A stretch of DNA of 64,000 nt from the NCBI GenBank assembly GCA_013697245.1, contig JACCXH010000022.1, positions 1 to 64,000 on the forward strand. The letters are read 5' to 3'. Position numbers and translations under genes: made by a program. The notes beneath the pieces are model-generated. The model did not search any database. It had not been told where the DNA came from and worked only from the letters and a program-made list of their open reading frames with translations. Positions 53,558 through 61,472 of this stretch are shown here, in pieces. This stretch comes from Bacteroidota bacterium (GTDB taxonomy: Bacteria; Bacteroidota; Bacteroidia; B-17B0; Aurantibacillaceae). Position 1 is the stretch's first letter. Each line of letters starts with the position of its first letter.

Positions 53558-53593
53558 GGAATGAATATTCCAAATTATTTAGAACGATTGTTC
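53558..53593. promoter_or_regulatory. two operator-like inverted repeats upstream of the TetR gene
   Basis: GGAATGAATATTCC (53558-53571, arms GGAAT/ATTCC) and GAACGATTGTTC (53582-53593, arms GAAC/GTTC), centres 23 bases apart, in the gap between the TetR start (53523) and the end of the convergently oriented TPR-SpoIIE stop (53597). Likely TetR binding sites. Confidence 0.5.
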
Positions 53594-53596
53594 CGT

Positions 53597-55588
53597 TTAA
53601 ATTTTTATACCAACTATTAGTACATCATCTGTTTGCTCAAAGCTGCCTTTCCATTCATTAAAGGCTGTTTCAAGGCTATTCTTCTGCTCAATAGCCGCAA
53701 GATCTGTAAAAGAAATTAACATTTGTTTTAACTTCTTTGTCATTACTTTCTTTCCACCGGATGGTCCACCAAACTGGTCGGCATAGCCATCGGTAAATAT
53801 ATATATACCGTCATTCTTTTGTAATGAAATCTTGTGCGTACTAAATTCGTAATCGTTTGCTGTAAAACCTGCAATGGCAGTTTTATTTGCCTTGTACTCT
53901 ATTATTTCTTTATTCCTAATTAAAAACAATGGTCTGTTAGCGCCGGAATATTCAACCTCGCTATTTGTTTCATTAAATTTTAAAATAGCAATATCCATTC
54001 CATCTTTTTGTTTTGAAGCATCTGAATGTTGCTTTAAAACATTTTTAATCTGAATATTTAAATACGAAAGTATTTTATTTGGCTCGGTTATCTTCTTTTC
54101 AAAAATAGCCTGGATAATTTTATCCATTCCAATGATACTCATTAAAGCACCCGGTACACCATGCCCCGTGCAATCTGCAGCAAGGCAATAAAAATCTTTT
54201 TCTACTTTTGCAAACCAATAAAAATCGCCACTTACAACATCTTTCGGTTTGTACAAAACAAAACTTTCTTTAAACTGATCGTTCAACTCATTTATATCGG
54301 GCAAAATAGCCAGCTGAATTCCTTTCGCATATTGTATGCTATGATCGATCTCCTCCTTTTTTTCTTTAATGATATTGTTCTGTTCCAGTAATTGAATATT
54401 TGTTTGTTGCCGCATTTTATTTTGACGGAACAATAAAAATGCAATTACTAAAACACCAATTCCAATAAAGGTTAACCCAAAAATAAAATAGTTCTTTTTC
54501 TTGCTCCTTAACTCTTCGAGTTCTTTTGCTTGTGTTAATTGCGTTACGCTTGCTTCAGATTTTTCAAGAGAATAGTTATTTTCAAGATTGGCCATACTTG
54601 TAGAATATGATTTTTTATCCAATTCCTTTTTCTTCTCAATATATTCTTTAAAAACATCAAAGCCTTCTTTAAATTTACCGCGCTTATAATATAAGTTTGA
54701 AAGCATTTGTAATACATCCGACTCAAGATCCAATGCCCCGTTTTTCTTACAATACGCTCTTGCAAAATTCAATGTTTTTATATCTTCATCGCTATCTCTA
54801 AACTCACCGTTACATTGAGCGATCTTACTCAAAATAAAAACCATATTAAAAGAGTCTACCTTAACTTTGTAACCATCGGCTGCATTAGAATAATAAAATA
54901 TTGCTGATCTGTAATCTTTCATGTTATAAAAAAGGTCGCCCATGTTTACATTAAAAGCAGCTAAAGGGCCGTATATTTTATTTTTCTTAGAAAGATCTAT
55001 ACCTTTTTGCGTATAATAAATGGATGAGTCAAAATATATTTTTTGTTTTTGCGCGCTAAATCTATCATAATAATAATTTCCCAAAGCATTATAAGCTCTT
55101 AATGTGCCACCAAGATCATTTGTCTTTAGACTAATATCCAGAGACTTGTAAAGGTATTTATCTTCTTTATAATTATGTTGAAGGATACACGACACCCAAC
55201 CTAAATTATATAATGATAAAGCCACGCATTTAGGATCCTTTATAGAATCACTTACGCGATAAGCTTTGTAATAATATTTAATTGCCTGTTCGTAATTAGT
55301 GTTATTCCAGGCTTCATCGGCAAGGCTGTTTAATGCATTTATTTGTCCCTTTGCATATTTTACCTTTACCGCAAGATCCAACGCTGCCTTAAAAAGTTCA
55401 TTCGTTTTTACAGTTTCGCTGCGAGCATACATACGTCCAAGGTTAAGCATCTTTTTAACCTTAAGTGAATCTTCTTTAGCCTTTGCAATTTCTCGGATAA
55501 GACTATCCTTATCAAGATCATTCTGTGAGTAGAGAGATGAAAAATAAATTAAGAAAAAAAGAAATATTATGTTTTTAAAATTGAACAT
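53597..55588 (-). CDS. TPR-linked SpoIIE-type PP2C phosphatase
   Basis: 663 residues from ATG 55588. Signal peptide, TPR-rich periplasmic domain (about 30-330, AKGQINALNSLADEAWNNTN), membrane helix (NYFIFGLTFIGIGVLVIAFL), coiled coil, then the same linker HSIQYAKGIQLAILP continuing into a complete SpoIIE domain: SGDFYWF (D455), DCTGHGVPGALM (D472), DGMDIAIL (D532), FTDGYADQ (D600, D604), TDDVLIVG (D654-655). All metal-binding aspartates look intact, so it should be an active serine/threonine phosphatase facing the cytoplasm. It shares the design of the five array proteins except that those lack the phosphatase. Confidence 0.93.
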   Translation of the reverse strand: MFNFKNIIFLFFLIYFSSLYSQNDLDKDSLIREIAKAKEDSLKVKKMLNLGRMYARSETVKTNELFKAALDLAVKVKYAKGQINALNSLADEAWNNTNYEQAIKYYYKAYRVSDSIKDPKCVALSLYNLGWVSCILQHNYKEDKYLYKSLDISLKTNDLGGTLRAYNALGNYYYDRFSAQKQKIYFDSSIYYTQKGIDLSKKNKIYGPLAAFNVNMGDLFYNMKDYRSAIFYYSNAADGYKVKVDSFNMVFILSKIAQCNGEFRDSDEDIKTLNFARAYCKKNGALDLESDVLQMLSNLYYKRGKFKEGFDVFKEYIEKKKELDKKSYSTSMANLENNYSLEKSEASVTQLTQAKELEELRSKKKNYFIFGLTFIGIGVLVIAFLLFRQNKMRQQTNIQLLEQNNIIKEKKEEIDHSIQYAKGIQLAILPDINELNDQFKESFVLYKPKDVVSGDFYWFAKVEKDFYCLAADCTGHGVPGALMSIIGMDKIIQAIFEKKITEPNKILSYLNIQIKNVLKQHSDASKQKDGMDIAILKFNETNSEVEYSGANRPLFLIRNKEIIEYKANKTAIAGFTANDYEFSTHKISLQKNDGIYIFTDGYADQFGGPSGGKKVMTKKLKQMLISFTDLAAIEQKNSLETAFNEWKGSFEQTDDVLIVGIKI

Positions 55589-55611
55589 TTGCGAACTAAA
55601 GATAATAAAAC

Positions 55612-56415
55612 TTATTTCATTTTAAGCCTTATCTTGGTAATGATCTTTTTTGTGTAAAGCGGAAAATCGCCTTGCATCATCCAATTATAATAAGAAGGTT
55701 CTTTTGTAAATACCTCCACCACAGGTTTATCTTTATGTTTGCCAAAAGCAAACACTTCTATACCATTTTCATTAAACACAATTCTTCCGGCAAGATCAGC
55801 GCTCTTTGACTTTGCGGTAGTTAACTCACTTAATTTTGAAATATCGTTGACTACCGGAATTGTTTTGTTTCCTTTTGCATCAACCACTTCCTGCCCTTCA
55901 TAACGCTGGATCTGCGATCTGAAGATCTCGAAAGTAGCTGTTACATCTGCTTCGGCACTATGCGCATTCTCTAAAGGTTTGTTGCAATAAAATTTATATG
56001 CCGCGCTTAAATTTCGCGGTTCCATAAAATGAAAAATATTCTGCACGTCTACCAATTTTCTTCCCTCTAGTTCAAAATCTACTTCGGCGCGTAAAAACTC
56101 TTCGGCTAATAATGGCACATCGTATTTGTTGGAATTATAACCTGCAAGATCGGCATTTCCAATAAAACGCAAAAGCTCTGGAGCTGCTTCTTTAAAGGTT
56201 TTGCAGCCTACCACATCTTTATCGTAAATACCATGAATTTTTGAAACTACATCCGGAATAGGTATTTGCGGGTTTATTTTTTGCGTTTTTGTTTCGGTGC
56301 TATTATCAATGTTAAGTTTTAAAAGCGAGATCTCCACAATCCTATCAGAGCCAATATTTAGGCCGGTGGCTTCAAGGTCAAAAAAAACAAGCGGTTTATT
56401 TAATTTTATGTTCAT
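55612..56415 (-). CDS. DnaQ-like 3'-5' exonuclease
   Basis: 267 residues. DEDDh exonuclease: FFDLEATG, HGIYDKDVV, AGYNSNKYDVPLL, HSAEADVTATF. C-terminal domain with GIEVFAFGKHKDKPVVEVFT and YYNWMMQGDFPLYTKKIITK resembles the ExoX C-terminal domain. Start ATG 56415. Likely DNA repair or editing exonuclease. A promoter -7 element lies directly upstream. Confidence 0.88.
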   Translation of the reverse strand: MNIKLNKPLVFFDLEATGLNIGSDRIVEISLLKLNIDNSTETKTQKINPQIPIPDVVSKIHGIYDKDVVGCKTFKEAAPELLRFIGNADLAGYNSNKYDVPLLAEEFLRAEVDFELEGRKLVDVQNIFHFMEPRNLSAAYKFYCNKPLENAHSAEADVTATFEIFRSQIQRYEGQEVVDAKGNKTIPVVNDISKLSELTTAKSKSADLAGRIVFNENGIEVFAFGKHKDKPVVEVFTKEPSYYNWMMQGDFPLYTKKIITKIRLKMK

Positions 56416-56426
56416 TATTTTAAATT

Positions 56427-56434
56427 CAAAGTTA
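56427..56434 (-). promoter_or_regulatory. -7 element upstream of the DnaQ-like gene
   Basis: TAACTTTG on the minus strand (plus CAAAGTTA), 12 bases from ATG 56415, giving a leader of about seven bases. No clear -33. Confidence 0.5.
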
Positions 56435-56454
56435 AAGGTTCAAAGTTTAAAAAG

Positions 56455-57687
56455 TTAACTGTATGTTTTTAGATCTTCTATTACTGTTTCAATATTTTTT
56501 GTGTGGCCAATAAAAGTATTTAATTTATTCATTACCGCGTCTAATAACGAATCGGGACAAGAGGCGCCGCTGGTGATCACGATCTTTAAAGGCCTCGTTG
56601 ATGTTAAATAATTTTCGGTACTTACTCTTTTTTTATTCGGGTAATCGTAATGATGAATGGTTGTAGCACTTTCAATTTCTTTTTCGGAAGAAATAAAATA
56701 GGTTGGAAATTTGCGCTCGCATAATTCCACCAAATGAGAAGTGTTGCTGCTGTTATAACCTCCTACAACAATGGCCAGGTCGGCATTTGTATCTAATAAA
56801 CCATATGTTGCATCCTGATTCTCATTAGTAGCATAACAAAGCGTATCGTGCGTATCTGAAAAATGCTCTTTAATATCTTTTTCGCCAAATTTTTTACAGA
56901 GCGCTGTTTTAATAAACTCCGCTATCTCTGCTGTTTCGGTAGCTAACATGGTAGTTTGATTTATAACTCCGATCTTTTTAAAATGCTCGTTTATTTTAAA
57001 TCCCGGCGTAAACTTTCCTTTAAACTCTTCTTCAAACTGCTCTTGCGTTCTCTTCCCTAAAATATATTCGGCCAGGCGTTTCGTTTCTTCAAGATCTCTT
57101 ACCACCACAACAGCTTTACTATCTACAGCACTGCGCGAAAATGTAGAGCGTGTTTCTTCGTGGTTATATTTGCCGTGAATAATGATCGTATGTTCTGTTT
57201 TACCAATTTGTTCCGATTTTTTCCAAACCCTTTCTACAAAAGGACAGGTTGTATTGTAGGCTTCTGTTTTAATTCCTTTTTCCTCTAACAATTTAAGTAA
57301 CTGTAATGGCGCACCAAATGCGGGTATCATCACAATATCATTGGCAGTTACATTTTCGAACGGAATTAATTGTTCGCCTAAGGTATCCTGTAAAAAAAGT
57401 ACGCCCCGTTCGGTAAGATCTTTATTTACTGCCTGGTTATGGATCATTTCACTTAACAAATAAATTCGTTTTCCCGGATTTTCATCCAGTGCTTTAAAAG
57501 CGATCTCAATGGCATTCTCAACACCAAAACAAAAACCAAAATGGCGGGCAATATAGTATTTTACAGGCCCAAAATCCAAAACGGTTGGACTATTATCTTT
57601 TTTACGGGGATCTTGTACTTTACGAAACTGCTTCACCTTTGAGATGATAGGGCTGCGGTAAAATTCAGGAACATTAAAGGTTTTCAT
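56455..57687 (-). CDS. ispH: 4-hydroxy-3-methylbut-2-enyl diphosphate reductase
   Basis: 410 residues, the long Bacteroidota form. The three iron-sulfur ligand cysteines are C53 (HFGFCFGVENAIE), C148 (NTTCPFVERVW) and C377 (GASCPDS). Also GKYNHEETRST and VGGYNSSNTSHL motifs. It performs the last step of the MEP isoprenoid pathway, using a 4Fe-4S cluster. A promoter lies in the gap before the xerD stop. Confidence 0.97.
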   Translation of the reverse strand: MKTFNVPEFYRSPIISKVKQFRKVQDPRKKDNSPTVLDFGPVKYYIARHFGFCFGVENAIEIAFKALDENPGKRIYLLSEMIHNQAVNKDLTERGVLFLQDTLGEQLIPFENVTANDIVMIPAFGAPLQLLKLLEEKGIKTEAYNTTCPFVERVWKKSEQIGKTEHTIIIHGKYNHEETRSTFSRSAVDSKAVVVVRDLEETKRLAEYILGKRTQEQFEEEFKGKFTPGFKINEHFKKIGVINQTTMLATETAEIAEFIKTALCKKFGEKDIKEHFSDTHDTLCYATNENQDATYGLLDTNADLAIVVGGYNSSNTSHLVELCERKFPTYFISSEKEIESATTIHHYDYPNKKRVSTENYLTSTRPLKIVITSGASCPDSLLDAVMNKLNTFIGHTKNIETVIEDLKTYS

Positions 57688-57706
57688 GTAAATATGTAAT
57701 AGATAA

Positions 57707-57714
57707 CAAAGCTA
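57707..57714 (-). promoter_or_regulatory. -7 element of ispH
   Basis: TAGCTTTG on the minus strand (plus CAAAGCTA at 57707-57714), leader about 14 bases to ATG 57687. It almost touches the xerD stop at 57716. Confidence 0.5.
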
Positions 57715-57715
57715 G

Positions 57716-58627
57716 TTATTTTTTGTTTCGTGGGTGATAACTTAAGATATTATCTCTTAAGAACTGTCGGTCTAAATGCGTATAAATTTCGGTAGTGGTT
57801 ATACTCTCGTGGCCCAGCATTTCCTGCACAGCCCTAAGATCGGCGCCCCCCTCCACCAAATGGGTGGCAAATGAGTGCCTGAAACTATGCGGACTAAGCA
57901 CTTTTTTAATACCGGCTTTTTTAGCAAGATCTTTAATAATATAAAAGACCATTACCCGCGATAGCATGGCCCCTCGCCTGTTAAGGTATAAAACATCTTC
58001 AGCGCCCTTTTTTGGCTGCACCAGCGAACGCGTTGAGGAAATATAGGATTTAATAAGTTTAACAGCATTCTTGCCAATAGGCACCAGCCGCTCTTTATTT
58101 CCCTTACCGGTTACTTTAACGTAATAATCTTTTAAATGCAGATCAGTGATCTTTAGTCCCGTTAACTCGCTTACCCTTAAACCACAGCTATAAAGGGTTT
58201 CGAGCATGCTAAAATTTCGTTCGCCTTCGGCTGTGCTTCTGTCTATGCCGCTTAACATGTTGTCAATTTCTTCAACACTTAAATATACCGGCAATTTGCG
58301 GGCAATTTTTGGTGTTTCTAAAAGCTCGGCCGGACTTTGTTTAATATCATTCTCTAATAACAAGAATTTATAAAAGGTTTTTATTCCCGAAATAATGCGC
58401 GATTGCGTGGAGGCCATAAAACCCAAAGTGGCTATCCATTCAATAAAATTTTGCAGTTGTTTGAATGAAAATTTATCGGGTGTTTGGTTATCTAAAAAAA
58501 GTTGCGCATAATTCTCCAATTTTTTTAGATCATCGGCATAAGCCTCTATCGAGTTTTTTGAGAGCGAGCGCTCTAACTGTAAATACTGTTTAAACCTTAT
58601 GTAATAAACATTCCAATTATTGCTCAT
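57716..58627 (-). CDS. xerD: site-specific tyrosine recombinase XerD
   Basis: 303 residues. N-terminal SAM-like core-binding domain (about 1-110), catalytic domain with R151 (CGLRVSELTG), K175 (GKGNKERL), H247 and R250 (SPHSFRHSF), H273 (LGHES) and Y282 (IYTHLDR). All six active-site residues intact, unlike the integrase at 11.5 kb. It resolves chromosome dimers at dif in a XerC/D pair. Overlaps the upstream secreted protein gene by 11 bases. Confidence 0.95.
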   Translation of the reverse strand: MSNNWNVYYIRFKQYLQLERSLSKNSIEAYADDLKKLENYAQLFLDNQTPDKFSFKQLQNFIEWIATLGFMASTQSRIISGIKTFYKFLLLENDIKQSPAELLETPKIARKLPVYLSVEEIDNMLSGIDRSTAEGERNFSMLETLYSCGLRVSELTGLKITDLHLKDYYVKVTGKGNKERLVPIGKNAVKLIKSYISSTRSLVQPKKGAEDVLYLNRRGAMLSRVMVFYIIKDLAKKAGIKKVLSPHSFRHSFATHLVEGGADLRAVQEMLGHESITTTEIYTHLDRQFLRDNILSYHPRNKK

Positions 58628-59063
58628 AAAAGATCAACAGGGTACCTTTTTTATTAAAAAAATAGATCTTATTATTTGTGATAAGATAGTTTGTTATTTT
58701 CAGGAAATTTTCTTTCAGGTCAGATTCAATTCCAATTAAATGGTCCGGGCATGGCACATCGCCGGGCGTTACTTTGGTAAATTTAAATTTTGCTTTTTTT
58801 TCGCTGTATTTAAGATTAATAAAATTACATTTGGTAAAACACTTAGCCGTTTTGCTTTTGGTATAAAAAACAAGGCTGGCCTTATCTTTAACTGCCATAT
58901 TTTTTTGCCCACCAATAAATGTAGCGCCCAGGTTATACGACACCTCGTTCTTAGGCTTAGTGCTTTGAGAAAGAACGTTAGAACAAAGAAACAGGGCCGG
59001 GATCACAAAAGAAAAGGCAAGATCATTTTTTATTGTAATAAGAAATAAGTTTATTAATTTCAT
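58617..59063 (-). CDS. secreted hypothetical protein
   Basis: 148 residues from ATG 59063. Signal peptide (VIPALFLCSNVLSQS). The mature part is beta-rich with Cys residues (TAKCFTKCNFINLKYSEKKA) and ends in LITNNKIYFFNKKGTLLIFY. No family recognised. Three bases separate its start from the divergent aroQ start, so promoters of both lie inside the opposite reading frames. Its 3' end overlaps xerD by 11 bases. Confidence 0.6.
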   Translation of the reverse strand: MKLINLFLITIKNDLAFSFVIPALFLCSNVLSQSTKPKNEVSYNLGATFIGGQKNMAVKDKASLVFYTKSKTAKCFTKCNFINLKYSEKKAKFKFTKVTPGDVPCPDHLIGIESDLKENFLKITNYLITNNKIYFFNKKGTLLIFYEQ

Positions 59064-59066
59064 ACC

Positions 59067-59486
59067 ATGAAGATAGCAATTATTAACGGACCAAATTTAA
59101 ATTTATTGGGAAAAAGAGAACCCGAAATTTATGGTGACAAAGGTTTTGACAGTTTTTTAAAAGAGCTGGAAAGCTTGTATCCAAAGTTAGAGCTGGTTTA
59201 TTTTCAAAGCAATGTTGAAGGCGAGTTAATTAATAAATTGCACGAATTTGGTTTTACATTTGATGGTATTATTTTAAATGCCGGGGCTTATACGCATACA
59301 TCTCTTGCCTTAGCCGATGCTGTTGCCGCCATAAAAACCCCGGTAATAGAAGTTCATATCAGCAATATTTTTGCCCGCGAAGATTTTAGGCATGTATCTT
59401 ATTTAGGTGCAAAATGTTTGGGAAGCATTAGCGGACTGGGTTTGAAAGGTTACAAACTGGCGTTGAATTATTTCATTAAGGGTTAA
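59067..59486 (+). CDS. aroQ: type II 3-dehydroquinate dehydratase
   Basis: 139 residues. INGPNLNLLGKREPEIYG (loop with the catalytic Arg and Tyr), ILNAGAYTHTSLALADA and VEVHISNIFAREDFRH (catalytic His). Shikimate pathway, dehydration of 3-dehydroquinate; dodecamer in relatives. Divergent from and adjacent to xerD, a common Bacteroidota order. Confidence 0.97.
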   Translation: MKIAIINGPNLNLLGKREPEIYGDKGFDSFLKELESLYPKLELVYFQSNVEGELINKLHEFGFTFDGIILNAGAYTHTSLALADAVAAIKTPVIEVHISNIFAREDFRHVSYLGAKCLGSISGLGLKGYKLALNYFIKG

Positions 59487-59490
59487 TTAC

Positions 59491-59590
59491 CCTTCGATGC
59501 TTCGACTAGCTCAGCATAAACTTTCTCAGGGTGACAAGTACTAGTAATGGTGACTCGTCCGTGTCATGGTGAGCCTGTCGAACCATCGAA
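59491..59590. repeat. REP-like repeats, left flank of the second GIY-YIG gene
   Basis: CTTCGACTAGCTCA (59500), CTCAGGGTGACAAG (59525) and GTCATGGTGAGCCTGTCG (59563) are variants of the CTTCGACAAGCTCA...GTGAC unit seen on the other side of the gene. The last copy runs just before the start region of the gene. Confidence 0.7.
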
Positions 59591-59609
59591 CCATACAAAT
59601 ACAAAAACT

Positions 59610-59936
59610 ATGTTATACTTTTACATACTAAAATGTTCTGATGAAAGTTATTATGTTGGTGTAACAAACAATGTAGAAAGCCGTTTGTTTCAACATCAGG
59701 AAGGGATTATTGAAACTTGTTACACGTTTTCCAGAAGGCCGCTTGAATTAAAATATTACGAAATAATTGAAGATAATTTACAAGCAATAAAAAGAGAAAA
59801 ACAAATTAAAGGTTGGACACGCGCTAAAAAAGAAGCTTTAATTGCTCAAAATTGGGACAAGTTAATTGAGTTTTCAAAAAATTACAAGATTAGAAACTCA
59901 CAAAATGAGCAAGGCCCTTCGACAAGCTCAGGGTGA
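59610..59936 (+). CDS. GIY-YIG family endonuclease-like protein (copy 2)
   Basis: 108 residues from ATG 59610; an earlier frame through the REP unit (from 59547) is rejected. FYILKCSDESYYVGVTNNVE carries the GIY-YIG signature, with ESRLFQHQEG, EIIEDNLQAIKREKQIKGWT helices. The last residues (GPSTSSG) are encoded by the right-hand REP unit, so the stop is inside the repeat. As for copy 1, function is unknown beyond family; association with REP hairpins is the main clue. Confidence 0.85.
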   Translation: MLYFYILKCSDESYYVGVTNNVESRLFQHQEGIIETCYTFSRRPLELKYYEIIEDNLQAIKREKQIKGWTRAKKEALIAQNWDKLIEFSKNYKIRNSQNEQGPSTSSG

Positions 59937-60026
59937 CAGGCTTGTGTCACCCTGAGCTTGTCGATGTCATGGTGAGTTTGTCGATGTCATGGTGAGCTTG
60001 TCGATGTCATGGTGAGCTTGTCGAAG
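59915..60026. repeat. REP-like inverted and tandem repeats after the GIY-YIG gene
   Basis: TCGACAAGCTCAGGGTGACA (59919-59938) is a perfect 20-bp inverted repeat of 59945-59964 with a six-base loop. From 59946 the 20-base unit recurs in tandem at 59946, 59966, 59986 and 60006 (the last extended to 60026), each beginning GTCA and containing GAGCTTGTCG or GAGTTTGTCG. The first half of the set overlaps the end of the GIY-YIG gene. Confidence 0.85.
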
Positions 60027-60144
60027 AACACACAAAAAAAAATAAACATGCAGTTGAGGAAATAGTTTCCTGTTTCCCCAATGAAATGATCAAAAATTTA
60101 AACACTTATCTCTTATTTTAATTAATTTATTCGGGCATGATTTT

Positions 60145-60174
60145 ATTATAGTTATTTAGTAAAAAAACTATAAT
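60145..60174. promoter_or_regulatory. inverted repeat directly before ytxH-like start
   Basis: ATTATAGTT (60145-60153) and AACTATAAT (60166-60174), 9 bp, end one base before the ATG at 60176. As RNA it would hide the initiation region; as DNA it could be an operator. Confidence 0.5.
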
Positions 60175-60175
60175 T

Positions 60176-60424
60176 ATGAAAAACTCAGGAAACATTTTAG
60201 GCGCACTTTTAATAGGGGTGGCAGCCGGAGCGGTGATCGGTATTTTGGTTGCACCGGATAAAGGCAGCGAAACAAGAAAAAAATTATTGAACGGGGCAAA
60301 TGACCTGGGCGATAATTTAAAAGATAAAATTGCAATGGGTAAAAAGAAATTGAGATCTATTGGTATGAACGAAGATGAAAAAGAGTTCTACGAAAATGTG
60401 CACTCAGCTTCTAATCCTGTATAA
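60176..60424 (+). CDS. YtxH domain-containing small membrane protein
   Basis: 82 residues. N-terminal membrane segment with the YtxH pattern (GALLIGVAAGAVIGILVAPD-KGSETRKKL), then a charged amphipathic helix. Typical size for this envelope-stress-linked family. An inverted repeat lies just before the start, and a modest hairpin (AAGAGAG at 60444, CTCTCTT at about 60464) could be its terminator. Monocistronic. Confidence 0.85.
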   Translation: MKNSGNILGALLIGVAAGAVIGILVAPDKGSETRKKLLNGANDLGDNLKDKIAMGKKKLRSIGMNEDEKEFYENVHSASNPV

Positions 60425-60478
60425 TACCCAAGGCAATTAAATAAAGAGAGGCTATATTTATGGTCTCTCTTGTTATTA

Positions 60479-60502
60479 TCATAGTGAGTTTGTCGAACCA
60501 TT
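60479..60502. repeat. degenerate REP-like unit
   Basis: GTGAGTTTGTCGAACCAT at about 60484-60501 matches the unit at 59563-59586, with surrounding AT-rich spacer. A decayed isolated copy. Confidence 0.5.
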
Positions 60503-60544
60503 AGTTTAGCAAACCAAGGATAACAAACAATCATAGAAAGATAA

Positions 60545-60704
60545 AGCCACGAATTACACCAATTCCACAAATAGCAATTACTTTTTTAAATAACCATTTG
60601 TGTTAATTTAAATTTTCTTAAAATATATTTTAAGAAAATAATTCTCGCAAATCATTAATTAGTATCCGATCGATAATTTTTGAAAATTCGTGAAATTAGT
60701 GGCT
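60545..60704. mobile_element. 160-bp MITE-like element with imperfect terminal inverted repeats
   Basis: Termini match as inverted repeats: 60545-60564 (AGCCACGAATTACACCAATT) against rc of 60685-60704, 17 of 20 identical. The exact centre (60612-60639) is a 28-base perfect palindrome built of A/T with two C/G pairs. Other inner segments show further partial symmetry (around ATTTG at 60596 and its partner). No open frame. It is non-coding and palindromic, like dispersed elements of Bacteroidota. Confidence 0.65.
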
Positions 60705-60715
60705 AACTGCGTATA

Positions 60716-61339
60716 TTAATTAAGTACATCAAGGCTCCCTAATCCCTCCCGCAAAACAATTATCTCCTCCTTGCTGCAATCTATTACGGTTGAAGGATAA
60801 ATATTTCCGAAGCCGCCATCCACCACAATATCCACTTTGTTTTCGTATTCATTATGGATCACTTCCGGATCGGAAAAATATTCCAAAATATCATCGCTTG
60901 TATCGTGCAGACTGGTTGAGATAATGGGATTACCCAACTGCTCAACAATTTCTTTACAAATTAAATTATCGGGAACCCTTATACCAATGGTATCTTTATT
61001 TTGTTTTAAAAGTTTGGGTACATTTTTATTGGCTTCTAAAATAAACGTATAAGGGCCCGGCAAGGCCTTTTTCATGATCCTGAAAATATGATTGGGAATG
61101 GGTTTTGTAAACTCCGATAAATGACTAAGATCAGAACAGACAAACGAAAAATTAGATCGCTCGGGCTTGATGCCTTTTAATTTACAGATCTTTTCTACCG
61201 CTTTTTGCTGTGTAATATCGCAACCAAGGGCATAAACAGAATCGGTTGGATAAATAATGATACCGCCATTTTTTAAACAACTCACAATTTGCGAAATAGT
61301 AGCGGATGGAATGTTTTTATCGTTGATGCGTAGCAACAT
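60716..61339 (-). CDS. Sua5/YciO/YrdC (TsaC-type) threonylcarbamoyl-AMP synthase-like protein
   Basis: 207 residues. GGIIIYPTDSVYALGCD, KICKLKGIKPERSNFSFVC, ALPGPYTFILEANKNVPKLL, TIGIRVPDN and PIISTSLHDTSDD are the conserved YrdC motifs. The family makes threonylcarbamoyl-adenylate for tRNA t6A37; the YciO subgroup is not proven to. Leaderless-type promoter in front. Confidence 0.88.
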   Translation of the reverse strand: MLLRINDKNIPSATISQIVSCLKNGGIIIYPTDSVYALGCDITQQKAVEKICKLKGIKPERSNFSFVCSDLSHLSEFTKPIPNHIFRIMKKALPGPYTFILEANKNVPKLLKQNKDTIGIRVPDNLICKEIVEQLGNPIISTSLHDTSDDILEYFSDPEVIHNEYENKVDIVVDGGFGNIYPSTVIDCSKEEIIVLREGLGSLDVLN

Positions 61340-61343
61340 ACTG

Positions 61344-61375
61344 CAAAGTTACTGAAAGCAAGCACGGATTGCAAA
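61344..61375 (-). promoter_or_regulatory. promoter of the YrdC-like gene
   Basis: Minus strand: TTTG (rc of CAAA 61372-61375), 20 bases, TAACTTTG (rc of 61344-61351). The -7 box ends five bases from ATG 61339, so the transcript may be leaderless. Confidence 0.7.
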
Positions 61376-61472
61376 TCATTAGTGTTGGAAACCTTTAATA
61401 TGCAATAATACTTGGACACCTGATGTTTAAAATTGGATCGGGTTAATTTTAAGAATATTAATAAAAAAATAC

